Assembly (NCBI GenBank): GCA_965277625.1
Contig: OZ255827.1
Coordinates: forward strand, 1,426,001-1,490,000
Reading direction: 5' to 3'
DNA length: 64,000 nucleotides
Source: G965195345 sp965277625
Lineage (GTDB): Bacteria; Pseudomonadota; Gammaproteobacteria; CAKMZV01
In this document: positions 24,773 to 34,052 of the stretch, in pieces
Layout of the letters: each line of letters starts with the position of its first letter
Position numbering within the stretch: the stretch's first letter is position 1
Notes under the pieces: generated by a model
The model's database searches: none
Told to the model about the DNA's origin: nothing
Seen by the model: only the letters and a program-made list of their open reading frames with translations
Program-made: the position numbers and the translations under genes

Positions 24773-25650
24773 AGGTATTTGCGCCTTTTTTTGGCGATTG
24801 GATCATCGTTGAAGCGTATGTTGTCGCCTTCCATGATGACGCCAAAGGCTTTGGCCAATCCAGCAAAGTCGGGGTAGCCTACGCGGTCGATGAGCCAAAT
24901 TTTGTGTTCTCTAAATGGGTTGCCATCAACCAATTCGTCCAAGGCATTGATCAGTTCGTTGCCGTCAACAATCTGGCGTTTGTTGCGATGGTTTTCGTTG
25001 AACAATAAAATCACATCGGTTAAACGTTGTTGACCGCCGCTTTTCTCTATGAGGTGTAAGTCAATCCACATAAAGTAGATCGCACCAGCCCAATAGACAC
25101 GACGGAAGGCTCTCAGTTCGCGCATGTGTGGGGTGATTTCGTCTATACTTAGATTATCAAATTCGGTCTTGCGGTACCCGCGCCTAAAGCCTGCAAATAA
25201 ATTCTCAAAAACCGCTTTTTCACTGAGGATGTTTCTCGAACGTCCTAATTCTTGCCAGTAGCTGGCAAAACCTTCGGTGAACCAACGAAAATTATGACCA
25301 GGATATGGGATGTACAAATGACTGATTTCATGCGCCAATGTCCAGTCTTCAATCATGGAATCCATGCCAAAACGTGGGTCAATCTGTAACTCTAACTCGG
25401 CACTTCTGTTTTTGCGGTTGACTTGTCCCCACGGAACGGGTTGGTTGCTGATTTGCCGTTTAAAGGTTACCTTAATATCGAATGGTGGGTAGCCACCTGC
25501 ATAACTGCCGATATTGGACGCTGTTCTGCCAAACCAGTCTTTAACGAGCGTTTTTTCTGAAGCGCTGAAATTGCCTTCAAATTCGAGATCAATATCAGCC
25601 GATGCGATTTGAGAGAGGCTGAGAAAAAGTATAAGTATTAGGGCACGCAT
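24754..25650 (-). CDS. Secreted gluzincin-like metallopeptidase, unclassified
   Basis: The 298-residue protein has a signal peptide (hydrophobic residues 3-15, likely cleavage after ASA) and a zinc motif with H107, E108 and H111 in LAHEISHLY. A probable third ligand is E126 in WFTEGFASYW. The FTEGFA(S)Y context is typical of M1/M61 gluzincins, but H111 to E126 has 14 intervening residues instead of the 18 usual in M1. The N-terminal part (DIDLEFEGNFSASEKTLVKDWF) is not a known domain to me. It is predicted to act in the periplasm or outside the cell. It is flanked by rnfH upstream (118 nt) and the accessory AlbA_2 gene downstream. The substrate is unknown. Confidence 0.65.
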   Translation of the reverse strand: MRALILILFLSLSQIASADIDLEFEGNFSASEKTLVKDWFGRTASNIGSYAGGYPPFDIKVTFKRQISNQPVPWGQVNRKNRSAELELQIDPRFGMDSMIEDWTLAHEISHLYIPYPGHNFRWFTEGFASYWQELGRSRNILSEKAVFENLFAGFRRGYRKTEFDNLSIDEITPHMRELRAFRRVYWAGAIYFMWIDLHLIEKSGGQQRLTDVILLFNENHRNKRQIVDGNELINALDELVDGNPFREHKIWLIDRVGYPDFAGLAKAFGVIMEGDNIRFNDDPIAKKRRKYLLEQRF

Positions 25651-25767
25651 AAGAATTTATGTCCGAGTCAATAGATTGATTGGTCAAGTACACTTTAGTT
25701 ATACGTTAATGGCGCACAATTCCAAAATAAAAGCGAAAGAATTCTGTAAAAGTGCTTTTTAGAAGGT

Positions 25768-26055
25768 TCAGTCTTCGGAGCGGTCCGATGCTTTGACACG
25801 ATTTCTGCGGGCTTCTTTGGGGTCAACAATCAAGGGTCGGTAGATTTCAACTCGATCGCCCTCTTTCAATGCCGTATGTACGGGTACGCGCTTTCCAAAC
25901 AATCCGACCGCCGTGGGATCAACCACCATCTTGGGAAATAATGCGGGTAATTCGCGCATGGTGCTTAAGGCTGTCTCTACGGTTGAGCCTTCGGGCAATT
26001 CAAGCACTTCAATGTGTTGAATCATCGGTAAAGCATAAGCAATTTCAATTTTCAT
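25768..26055 (-). CDS. rnfH: RnfH family protein (UPF0125), ubiquitin-like fold
   Basis: I start at ATG 26055 (MKIEIAYALP), giving 95 residues, the normal size. An upstream in-frame start at 26112 would lie wholly within ratA. The core motifs VEIAYA-type N-terminus, GLFGKRVP and GDRVEIYRPLIVDPKEARRNR are characteristic. The family has a beta-grasp fold of uncertain function and is usually encoded directly after ratA, as here, with an 11-nt overlap. The basic tail after the RPL-DPKE motif is also typical. No rnf genes lie nearby, so the name reflects the family only. Confidence 0.9.
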   Translation of the reverse strand: MKIEIAYALPMIQHIEVLELPEGSTVETALSTMRELPALFPKMVVDPTAVGLFGKRVPVHTALKEGDRVEIYRPLIVDPKEARRNRVKASDRSED

Positions 26056-26491
26056 CTTGACTGTGTACCTTGAGTGCTTGTTGGCTAAATCTTTGTACCA
26101 TGCTTTGTGCAAGATTGACCATGAGCCCAGTTAAGACTTTGGCGGTTAGGCTATTTTTCATCTCAAAGTCTAATGAAAAATCAATCTTTGTGCCACCGTT
26201 TTCGGGTGTAAATCGCCAAGCACCTTTTAAATAACTCAAGGGGCCTTCTATCAAATCCATTGTAATTGAATGGGGTTCATCCAATGTGTTTTGCGTGGTA
26301 ATATCATACTCGAATATGCCTTTGGCTAACTTCAATCTTGCGGTTTTTTGTGTCTTAGAACTTGAGAGCACCGTGGCGGTTTTACACGATGTAATGAACT
26401 TTGGATAGTGTTCAACATCATTGACAATGTGATAGATGGTTGCGCACGGCACCTTAATCCACGTGGATTTATGAATGTTATTCAATGACAA
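26045..26491 (-). CDS. ratA: RatA family START/SRPBCC protein (COQ10-like)
   Basis: The 148-residue protein has the polyketide cyclase/COQ10 lipid-binding fold signature: VPCATIYHIVNDVEHYPKFITSCKTATV, LKLAKGIFEYDITTQN and GPLSYLKGAWRFTPENGGTKIDFSLDF (each seen in the sequence in that order). In E. coli RatA was described as a ribosome-association toxin, while homologs bind ubiquinone (COQ10-type). A quinone role would fit the complex I operon upstream. It overlaps the end of cmk by 14 nt and is followed by rnfH with an 11-nt overlap, so the three are probably co-translated. Confidence 0.88.
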   Translation of the reverse strand: MSLNNIHKSTWIKVPCATIYHIVNDVEHYPKFITSCKTATVLSSSKTQKTARLKLAKGIFEYDITTQNTLDEPHSITMDLIEGPLSYLKGAWRFTPENGGTKIDFSLDFEMKNSLTAKVLTGLMVNLAQSMVQRFSQQALKVHSQDEN

Positions 26492-27140
26492 TCCCTTTGT
26501 CTTTAAGTAAAGACGCTATTTTATCAACGATTTGCTCAATCGACAGTTCGTCTGTATCGATGATGATGGCGGCTTTGTCTGGCACCAATGGTGAATTTTT
26601 ACGTGCTCTATCTTGCTCGTCTCGTTGTTGCATCGAGTCATGAATACTGTCGTAATCTGCCTCAACACCCATGGCTTCCATTTGAGCGATTCGGCGCATC
26701 ACCCGTACTTTGGTGCTGGCGGTTAAGAATATTTTCAAGACCGCATTAGGAAAGACCACCGTGCCCATGTCTCTGCCATCTGCCACAACCGATTCGGTGT
26801 CTAATAAGTGTCTTTGCCAACCCAGAAGCGCTTGACGCACTTCGGGGTTCGCTGCTAGTTTAGAAGCGAGCGCGCCTGTTTGCTCTTGCCTGATGAGGTG
26901 GGTCACGCAAACATCGTTTAAAAAAACATCATCGGTGGTTTGGTGCAGTTTCATCGAGTCAATCAATGCTTGGGTGTCTTGCTCAGGATGGTTTTGCGCG
27001 TGCAGGGCAAAGGCTCTATACAACAAGCCACTGTCTAACCAATGCCAATTCAATCGCTGGGCAAGGATGCCTGCAATGGTGCCTTTGCCGACTCCGCTGG
27101 GACCGTCAATGGTAATGGCTTGGTGGCAGGCGTCAGTCAT
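26478..27140 (-). CDS. cmk: Cytidylate kinase
   Basis: The 220-residue enzyme phosphorylates CMP/dCMP. The P-loop GPSGVGKGT is at residues 13-21, followed by WLDSGLLYRAFAL. The VADGRDMGTVVFPNA segment is diagnostic for Cmk, as is the RRIAQM…RDEQDRAR lid region. Its length is close to E. coli Cmk. It lies 6 nt after aroA, an aroA-cmk order common in proteobacteria, but here ratA-rnfH follow in place of rpsA. Confidence 0.95.
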   Translation of the reverse strand: MTDACHQAITIDGPSGVGKGTIAGILAQRLNWHWLDSGLLYRAFALHAQNHPEQDTQALIDSMKLHQTTDDVFLNDVCVTHLIRQEQTGALASKLAANPEVRQALLGWQRHLLDTESVVADGRDMGTVVFPNAVLKIFLTASTKVRVMRRIAQMEAMGVEADYDSIHDSMQQRDEQDRARKNSPLVPDKAAIIIDTDELSIEQIVDKIASLLKDKGIVIE

Positions 27141-27146
27141 GGGTCA

Positions 27147-28448
27147 TCATTCGTCGGTAGTGATGTGCAGCCCCAGTTGCTCTGAGAGGTCCACAAAATT
27201 TGGAAATGAGGTGGCGATGGTTTCACAGCCTTCGATGCTGATTGGTTGTTCGCAGCACAAACTTGCCATGGTACAAGCCATGCCAATGCGGTGATCGTGA
27301 TGGCTTTGTAAGGTGCAGCCGCCAGTCAATTGACCGCCTTGAATGATCGCCCCATCGGCTGTTGCTTGGGCGGTTCCGCCCATTTGGTTGATGGCATCCA
27401 CCATAACAGCAATGCGATCACTTTCTTTGACGCGCAATTCGGCGGCACCTGTAAGTACGGTTGTGCCCTCAGCGCAAGCGGCGGCAATGAATAATACGGG
27501 AAATTCGTCTATAGCCAATGGCACCAGTTTGGGATCAATGTTTATCCCACGTAGCTGAGCTGAGCGCACTCGAATGTCGGCAATGGGTTCATCGCCTTTG
27601 ACGCCTTCATTGAATATTTGTAGGTCGGCGCCCATGGCTTGCAATATGTTGATGACGCCCGTACGTGTAGGGTTCATGCCGACATTTTTAATGGTCACAT
27701 CGGCATTTTGTGCGATGCTGGCGCCCACCATAAAAAAGGCCGCCGAAGAAATATCTGCTGGCACGTCCAAATGGCAGGCTTTGAGGGATTGCCCGCCTTT
27801 GAAGGTGATTTGTTGCTGTGCTGATTCAATATGCGCGCCATAGGCTCTGAGCATTCTTTCGGTATGGTCGCGTGATGGACCTGGTTCAGTAATACGCATG
27901 GTGCCTTTGGCATAGAGTGCGGCGAACAGCAAGGCCGATTTGATTTGCGCACTGGCAACTGGTAAGCGATAGTCTATGCCCTTCAATTGAGTTGCGGGAA
28001 AGATGTGGACAGGTGGCGTACCATTAGCCGTTGTTTCAATGTGCGCACCCATTAAGGTTAAAGGGTCTGAAATACGGCGCATGGGGCGTTTGCTCAGTGA
28101 TTCATCGCCAATGAGCTCGGAACTAAAGCTTTGTCCGCTAAGCAGACCCATGAGCAAACGCATGGCCGTGCCCGAATTACCAACATTGAGGGCTGATTTG
28201 GGGGCTTGAAGCCCATATTTGCCAACACCATGGATGATGGCGGACGTTTGATTCCTGACGACCTTGACCCCCATTTGCTCAAATGCGGCAATGGTACATA
28301 ACACGTCTTCTCCAATCAAAAGCCCTTCTACGGTACTGACGCCTTCGGCAAGCGCTGAAAATATGATGGCGCGATGCGAAATGGATTTGTCCCCTGGCGG
28401 GGTTATTTGCCCCTTGAATGACTGTTTGGGACCAATGGTATATTTCAT
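27147..28448 (-). CDS. aroA: 3-phosphoshikimate 1-carboxyvinyltransferase (EPSP synthase)
   Basis: The 433-residue enzyme joins shikimate-3-phosphate and PEP in the chorismate pathway. Conserved sites include PPGDKSISHRAIIFSALAEG near residues 17-36, the GNSGTAMRLLMGLLSGQ block, DESLSKRPMRR and the late LRVKESDRIAVM segment. It starts 30 nt after the DUF2818 stop, so it may be read through from the nuo operon, and it is tightly followed by cmk. Confidence 0.96.
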   Translation of the reverse strand: MKYTIGPKQSFKGQITPPGDKSISHRAIIFSALAEGVSTVEGLLIGEDVLCTIAAFEQMGVKVVRNQTSAIIHGVGKYGLQAPKSALNVGNSGTAMRLLMGLLSGQSFSSELIGDESLSKRPMRRISDPLTLMGAHIETTANGTPPVHIFPATQLKGIDYRLPVASAQIKSALLFAALYAKGTMRITEPGPSRDHTERMLRAYGAHIESAQQQITFKGGQSLKACHLDVPADISSAAFFMVGASIAQNADVTIKNVGMNPTRTGVINILQAMGADLQIFNEGVKGDEPIADIRVRSAQLRGINIDPKLVPLAIDEFPVLFIAAACAEGTTVLTGAAELRVKESDRIAVMVDAINQMGGTAQATADGAIIQGGQLTGGCTLQSHHDHRIGMACTMASLCCEQPISIEGCETIATSFPNFVDLSEQLGLHITTDE

Positions 28449-28478
28449 AAAAACGGCGTGGTCTTTAAAGATTGAATC

Positions 28479-28781
28479 TTACTTTGGCTGGTGGCAATAT
28501 AGTTGCCAAATAAAACCTGGAAATGCAAAAATGGTGAATAAAAATAAATTGGTGTAATAAAACTCCCACGCTTGGGGATGATTTTGACCGGTTAGATAAT
28601 ATTCAATGCCCAGCATAATCAGCATTGACACCAGCATATAAAAAAGCCATTGTAGCAGCCTTAGAAGCCAATTGACGGGTTGCTTGCTTCTGAATAAATT
28701 AAAAAAAAACGTATTGCTGATGAAAGGAATATTGGCTAAGATGAATACGAAGATCAACCCAACAGCGATGAATCCATTCAT
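28479..28781 (-). CDS. DUF2818 family small membrane protein at the end of the nuo operon
   Basis: Starting at ATG 28781, the product is 100 residues with about three transmembrane segments: an N-terminal GFIAVGLIFVFILANIPF, a middle WLFYMLVSMLIMLGIEYYL and a C-terminal NLFLFTIFAFPGFIWQLY. The start codon overlaps the nuoN stop as ATGA, indicating translational coupling. From memory, DUF2818 genes follow nuoN in betaproteobacteria, where an accessory or assembly role in complex I is suspected. Its function is not established. The FxxxxPF and FPGF motifs are visible but have no known role. Confidence 0.75.
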   Translation of the reverse strand: MNGFIAVGLIFVFILANIPFISNTFFFNLFRSKQPVNWLLRLLQWLFYMLVSMLIMLGIEYYLTGQNHPQAWEFYYTNLFLFTIFAFPGFIWQLYCHQPK

Positions 28782-30208
28782 AAACCGAAAATGGCAAAGC
28801 ACAAAGCAATGAGCGGCGCAGGAAACACACCCAGCACGATTAAACTGCCGACGTTCAAGTTTAGAATGAGGTTGCTGTCGGCATCTGGTTTGGCAACGGC
28901 TTCTGGGTTTTCGGCCTCATCAAAATACATCAGTTTGATGACTCTTAGATAATAAAAGGCTCCGACAACTGACATGGAGACACCCAACACGGCCAGCCAG
29001 ACCAAGTCTGCGTCAACGGCGGCTTCAAGTACCAACAGTTTGGCATAAAAACCGATGGTTGGTGGAATGCCTGCCATTGAGAACATGATAATCAATAACA
29101 ACAAGGCTAATTTGGGTGCGCGTTTCGCCAAGCCTTTCAAATCAGCCAATTGATCCGATTCATTGGAGGCAGTGCTCAGCAATAAGATTAGACCAAAACC
29201 TGCGGCGCCCGTCAAAGTATAAACAATCATGTAGTACAGTGCGGCTGCATTGCCTTGGTCGGTGCCAGCAGCAATACCCATCAAAACAAAGCCCATGTGT
29301 GAGATGGCTGAATAGGCCAGCATCCGTTTTAAGTTGGACTGCGCGATGGCGACCACATTACCGACGATGATGGAGGCGGCGCATAATATCATGACCATGG
29401 GTTGAATAGCTTCTAAGCTGGGGGATAAGGCATCGACCCACAGACGAATAAGCATGGCAAAAGCGGCCAATTTAGAGACCGTTGCCAAAAACAAGGTAAT
29501 CACTGTGGGCGAGCCATGATAGACATCAGGCATCCACATATGAAACGGGACAACGCCTAATTTGAAGGCCACACCCACAACCAAAAATACCAGTCCGAAG
29601 TTGAATAATTGACTGTCAGGTGATTGGGCAACCACGCGGGCAATTTCATCGATTTGGATGTGTCCTGTGGCACCATAAATCATCGACATACCGTAGAGCA
29701 ATATGCCCGATGCCAATGAGCCCAAGACAAAGTATTTCATGGCAGCTTCAGTGATTCTGACATCATCTCTGCGCCAAGTGACTAAGGTGTAAAGCGATAA
29801 TGACATCAACTCTAATCCCATATAAATGGTGAGCAGATTAAAGGCAGACACCAACACTTGCGCGCCCAAAATGGCAAACAAGATCATGGCATAAAATTCA
29901 CCGCGTAACATCTTGCGGTCAGCCGCATAACGTTTGGAGTAAACCAAGGTTAAGAAGCCCGTGAGATAGATGAACAGTTTGACCACATCGCCAAAGACGT
30001 CGCGCACATAACCACCGCTAAATGAGGCCTCTGCCCCAAGACTAAAGGTGAATACGGTGTACATGCCCACACCAAACAGGGCTGTCTGCGCCATCCAGTA
30101 ACCGGCTCTTGGGGCTTTTTCACCCACATAGACTTCAACCATCAATATGGTCAAAGTCACCAACAGCAAGGCTATTTCAGGAATGAATAAAGAATAATCC
30201 ATGGTCAT
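28778..30208 (-). CDS. nuoN: NADH-quinone oxidoreductase subunit N
   Basis: A 476-residue, very hydrophobic antiporter-like subunit of complex I with about 14 transmembrane helices. Conserved proton-path residues appear in MGLELMSLSLYTL, KYFVLGSLASGILLYG, GVAFKLGVVPFHMWMPDVYHG and AYSAISHMGFVLMG. It starts 4 nt inside the end of nuoM (ATGA) and ends in another ATGA overlap with the DUF2818 gene. The NuoN length and order are standard. Confidence 0.96.
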   Translation of the reverse strand: MTMDYSLFIPEIALLLVTLTILMVEVYVGEKAPRAGYWMAQTALFGVGMYTVFTFSLGAEASFSGGYVRDVFGDVVKLFIYLTGFLTLVYSKRYAADRKMLRGEFYAMILFAILGAQVLVSAFNLLTIYMGLELMSLSLYTLVTWRRDDVRITEAAMKYFVLGSLASGILLYGMSMIYGATGHIQIDEIARVVAQSPDSQLFNFGLVFLVVGVAFKLGVVPFHMWMPDVYHGSPTVITLFLATVSKLAAFAMLIRLWVDALSPSLEAIQPMVMILCAASIIVGNVVAIAQSNLKRMLAYSAISHMGFVLMGIAAGTDQGNAAALYYMIVYTLTGAAGFGLILLLSTASNESDQLADLKGLAKRAPKLALLLLIIMFSMAGIPPTIGFYAKLLVLEAAVDADLVWLAVLGVSMSVVGAFYYLRVIKLMYFDEAENPEAVAKPDADSNLILNLNVGSLIVLGVFPAPLIALCFAIFGL

Positions 30209-31704
30209 AGTTTTGAGGTGGTGGCTTGTTGAAGTAAATGCTCAATCGAAGTTTGCATCACAGCAATGATGGGGTCTGGCCATAATCCAAAAATAAGGGT
30301 GGCGGCAGCCAGTATACTCATGATTGAAATTTCACGTTTATTTAAATCCAGCAATTGGGCGACTTTATCGTTGCCAATTTGCCCAAATATAACCCGTTTA
30401 ACCATCCAAAGTGTATAAGCGGCGCCCAAAATTAGGGTGATGGCAGAAATGAAGCCAAACCAGAAATTGCCTTGGAACGCAGCCAATATAACCATGAACT
30501 CACCGACAAAGCCCGAGGTGCCGGGTAAGCCAGCATTGGCCATGGCAAAGAAGACGGCAAAGAACCCAAAAATGGGCATCACATTAACCACACCGCCATA
30601 ATCGGCAATGGCTCTGGAGTGCATGCGGTCGTACAACACGCCAATGCCCAAGAACATGGCAGCAGAGATAAAACCGTGAGAAATCATTTGCATCATTGCA
30701 CCTTCCATTGCCAATACGGCACCGTCTGCCGATTGGGTATTGGCGATGATGTCCCAAGCCAAAAACAAGCCCAAAGTCACAAAGCCCATGTGCGATATGG
30801 ACGAATAAGCGACCAATTTTTTCATATCTTTTTGCACAACGGCAATAAAACCAATGTAAACAATGGCGATTAAAGACAGCACAATCATGAAGGTGGCGTA
30901 TTCAAAAGCGGCGTCGGGTACGATGGGCAAGCTGAACCTAACAAAACCATAGCCGCCCATTTTCAATAAGACAGCGGCCAATATGACCGAACCTGCGGTG
31001 GGTGCTTCTACGTGTGCGTCCGGTAGCCACGTGTGTACGGGGACCATAGGTATTTTGACGGCAAAAGCGGCAAAGAAAGCAAAGAACAGCAAGGTTTGTG
31101 GCAGCATGGCAAGGGGCTGCTGATGGAAATCGGTGATGACGAAAGTGCCCGTTTGAACGTATAGATAAATAAATCCAACGAGCATGAACACCGAACCCAG
31201 AAAGGTATATAAAAAGAATTTAATCGTGGCATAGACCCTTCTGGCGCCACCCCAAATGCCGATGATCAAGAACATTGGAATCAGCAGGGCTTCCCAGAAT
31301 ACGTAGAATAAGATGGCATCCATGGCACTGAATACCCCAACCATCAGCCCTTCTAAAATAAGGAATGCCGCCAAATATTGGCTGAAACGGTCTTTGATGG
31401 CCTCCCACGCCGACAGGATGGCAATGAATGAGGAGAAAGTCGATAAGATGATCAGCGGCATGGACAATCCATCGATGCCGAGATAGTAATCAATGTTGAA
31501 ATAACCAATCCACGGCTGACGTTCCACAAACTGCAAAGCGGGTGTTGTTGGGTCAAAATCAAAATACAAAATCAGTGACATGAAGAACACGGCAAGGCTG
31601 ACCCCGACCGCGAGGTAGCGCGCTATTTTCTCGTGCTTATCGCCCAACAACAAACACGCAACGCCAGTCGCTATGGGTATCCAAATGAGCAGTGAAAGAA
31701 TCAT
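30205..31704 (-). CDS. nuoM: NADH-quinone oxidoreductase subunit M
   Basis: A 499-residue antiporter-like membrane subunit. Diagnostic blocks are DYYLGIDGLSMPLIILSTF near residue 75, FYVFWEALLIPMFLIIGIWGG with the conserved glutamate, and KIPMVPVHTWLPDAHVEAPT followed by LKMGGYGFVRF. It pumps protons as part of the distal membrane arm. It begins 52 nt after nuoL, the widest gap in the operon apart from the ends. Confidence 0.96.
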   Translation of the reverse strand: MILSLLIWIPIATGVACLLLGDKHEKIARYLAVGVSLAVFFMSLILYFDFDPTTPALQFVERQPWIGYFNIDYYLGIDGLSMPLIILSTFSSFIAILSAWEAIKDRFSQYLAAFLILEGLMVGVFSAMDAILFYVFWEALLIPMFLIIGIWGGARRVYATIKFFLYTFLGSVFMLVGFIYLYVQTGTFVITDFHQQPLAMLPQTLLFFAFFAAFAVKIPMVPVHTWLPDAHVEAPTAGSVILAAVLLKMGGYGFVRFSLPIVPDAAFEYATFMIVLSLIAIVYIGFIAVVQKDMKKLVAYSSISHMGFVTLGLFLAWDIIANTQSADGAVLAMEGAMMQMISHGFISAAMFLGIGVLYDRMHSRAIADYGGVVNVMPIFGFFAVFFAMANAGLPGTSGFVGEFMVILAAFQGNFWFGFISAITLILGAAYTLWMVKRVIFGQIGNDKVAQLLDLNKREISIMSILAAATLIFGLWPDPIIAVMQTSIEHLLQQATTSKL

Positions 31705-31756
31705 CGTGTTTGTCTATTATTTAAAGTTGGTAACATTTTTTTCATAAGATGAAGGC

Positions 31757-33733
31757 TTAAACAAAGATTAGCCAAGTTAATAAGCCCATCAAACCTATGA
31801 TGATGACGAAAACATAGTGGTACAAGTAGCCGCTCTGCCACAGGCGTAAACTTTGGGCAATTCGAGCAATGCCCGCCGCCCCGCCATTAATTATGGTATC
31901 GTCAATGGTGGCAACGTCGCCTTTGGACCAGAAAAATGTGCCGATGCGTTGGGTATTTTTGACAAAAGCCCATTCGTTAAAGCGGTCAAAACCGTAAGCA
32001 TCTAACATCCAGCGGTATAAACCATTGAACTGAATCGATATTTTTTCAGGCAGTTCAGGGCGTTTGAGATACAGGTACCATGCGGCGGCTACACCAGCAA
32101 GGGCAAAATAGAAAGGTAAGGTGACGAAGCTGTGCAATATCATTGCAAATACCCCGTGATATTGTTCGGCCATAATTTTCAAGGTGGTATGGTCTTCTGC
32201 AACGAACAGACTGTCAGCAAAATAATCGCCAAACACCCAACTGCTCACGGCGATGCCGCCAATGAAAACCGAAGGTATGGCGAGTAATATCAGCGGCACA
32301 GTCACCACCTTAGGTGATTCATGCGGCGGATGAGCAACAACATATTCACTTTCTTTGCCGTGGAACACCATGAAGAACATTCTAAAAGAATAGAGGGCGG
32401 TGAAAAACACGCCAATCAAAAGCGCAAATTCGGCGTAAGTTGCGCCAAATCGCTCGGTGTTTTCAACGGCAATGATGATCGAGTCTTTTGAGAAAAAACC
32501 TGAAAAGCCGGGCGTGCCAATCAATGACAGGGAGCCGATCAACATACAGATCCAAGTGATGGGCATGTATTTTTTGAGTCCACCCATTTCGCGAATGTCT
32601 TGTTTATGGTGCATGCCAATGATTACCGAACCTGCGCCTAAGAACAACAAGGCTTTAAAAAAGGCATGAGTCATGACATGGAAGAAGCCGATTGAATAGG
32701 CTGAAACCCCTAAGGCGGCAACCATGTAGCCCAATTGCGATAAGGTGGAATAAGCCACCACACGTTTGATGTCGTTTTGAACCACGCCTAAAAATCCCAT
32801 GAACAGTGCCGTGCTCGCACCAATGATTAAAATGCTCGAAGATGCGACTTCAGATAGCTCAAATAAGGGCGATAGGCGCGCAACCATGTAAATACCTGCT
32901 GTCACCATGGTGGCTGCGTGAATCAAAGCAGAAATGGGCGTGGGACCTTCCATAGACTCGGGTAACCATACGTGCAAAGGCATTTGCGCAGACTTGCCCA
33001 TCGCTCCGACAAACAAGAGCAATCCAATGACCGTCACCACTTGCCATTCGTAGCCACCAACAATGTTGATGGTTTGGTGCGCCCCTTGGGGTAAGGCGGC
33101 AAAGAACTGAGCGTAATCTAAGGTGCCAAAAAACATCAACACCCCCGCAATGCCGAGCAAAAAGCCAAAATCTCCAACACGATTGACCAGAAATGCCTTG
33201 AGATTAGCCGCAATGGCTGTGGGTCTTTTCATATAAAAGCCAATGAGCAAATAGGAGACCAAACCCACGGCTTCCCAACCAAAAAACAACTGGAGGAAGT
33301 TATTGGACATCACCAGTGTCAACATAGCAAAGGTGAATAACGAAATATAGGAGAAAAATCTTTGGTAATAGGGATTATCGTGGTCGTAATCCTCGTCATG
33401 GTCCATATAACCAATAGTGTAAATGTGTACCATTAAGGACACAAATGTGACCACCAACATCATGGTCGCCGAAAGGCTGTCTATCAACAAACCAATGTGT
33501 AGTTGCGTATCAGCAAATTGCAGCCATTGATAGAGGTTGACGTTCAATATGGGTTCATCGAGCACACAAATTTTATAAAAAACAATGGCCGACAATATTG
33601 TGGACAGGCCAACGCCCGATATGGCCACGCGATGCGCCATTTTGCGTCCAATGGCTTTGCCAAAGAATCCTGCAACAAGGGAAGCACCCAAGGGTGCTAA
33701 CAATGCAATCAAACTAAGGGTGTAAACGCTCAT
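31757..33733 (-). CDS. nuoL: NADH-quinone oxidoreductase subunit L
   Basis: The 658-residue distal antiporter-like subunit carries the long lateral helix. Key blocks are HIGLLIDSLSATMMLVVTFVS, FFGWEAVGLVSYLLIGF with its conserved glutamate, KSAQMPLHVWLPESMEGPTP, and the HAFFKALLFLGAGSVI segment. The gene begins 3 nt after the stop of nuoK, with a normal length. Confidence 0.96.
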   Translation of the reverse strand: MSVYTLSLIALLAPLGASLVAGFFGKAIGRKMAHRVAISGVGLSTILSAIVFYKICVLDEPILNVNLYQWLQFADTQLHIGLLIDSLSATMMLVVTFVSLMVHIYTIGYMDHDEDYDHDNPYYQRFFSYISLFTFAMLTLVMSNNFLQLFFGWEAVGLVSYLLIGFYMKRPTAIAANLKAFLVNRVGDFGFLLGIAGVLMFFGTLDYAQFFAALPQGAHQTINIVGGYEWQVVTVIGLLLFVGAMGKSAQMPLHVWLPESMEGPTPISALIHAATMVTAGIYMVARLSPLFELSEVASSSILIIGASTALFMGFLGVVQNDIKRVVAYSTLSQLGYMVAALGVSAYSIGFFHVMTHAFFKALLFLGAGSVIIGMHHKQDIREMGGLKKYMPITWICMLIGSLSLIGTPGFSGFFSKDSIIIAVENTERFGATYAEFALLIGVFFTALYSFRMFFMVFHGKESEYVVAHPPHESPKVVTVPLILLAIPSVFIGGIAVSSWVFGDYFADSLFVAEDHTTLKIMAEQYHGVFAMILHSFVTLPFYFALAGVAAAWYLYLKRPELPEKISIQFNGLYRWMLDAYGFDRFNEWAFVKNTQRIGTFFWSKGDVATIDDTIINGGAAGIARIAQSLRLWQSGYLYHYVFVIIIGLMGLLTWLIFV

Positions 33734-33736
33734 TGA

Positions 33737-34042
33737 TTATCCTTTCAGTAGATTCAAATCTTCAACATTAATGGTTCTCTTATTACGGAAGAGAATCACT
33801 AATATGGCTAATCCAATGGCCGCTTCCGCTGCGGCAACGGTTAAGATAAAGAAGACAAAGACTTGTCCCGTTAAATCATTTAAGTAGAATGAGAAGGCAA
33901 CCAAATTGGTGTTCACAGCCAACAACATCAATTCAATGCACAGCAATATCATAATGATGTTCTTGCGATTGAGAAAAATGCCAGCAAAGCTGATGGTAAA
34001 CAAAATGGCGGCAAATCCTAAAAAATCACTGAGTTCTAACAT
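33737..34042 (-). CDS. nuoK: NADH-quinone oxidoreductase subunit K
   Basis: ATG 34042 gives the standard 101 residues and begins 10 nt after the nuoJ stop. The longer in-frame extension to 34114 would overlap nuoJ and is rejected. Three transmembrane helices include the conserved glutamates in LLCIELMLLAVN and TVAAAEAAIGLAI, which take part in proton transfer. Confidence 0.95.
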   Translation of the reverse strand: MLELSDFLGFAAILFTISFAGIFLNRKNIIMILLCIELMLLAVNTNLVAFSFYLNDLTGQVFVFFILTVAAAEAAIGLAILVILFRNKRTINVEDLNLLKG

Positions 34043-34052
34043 AGATAGGCCC

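Noticed and set aside
26456..26469. Perfect 14-bp palindrome AATCCACGTGGATT
   Set aside because: It shares only the CACGTG core with parS (TGTTTCACGTGAAACA) and lies inside the start of ratA; judged coincidence.
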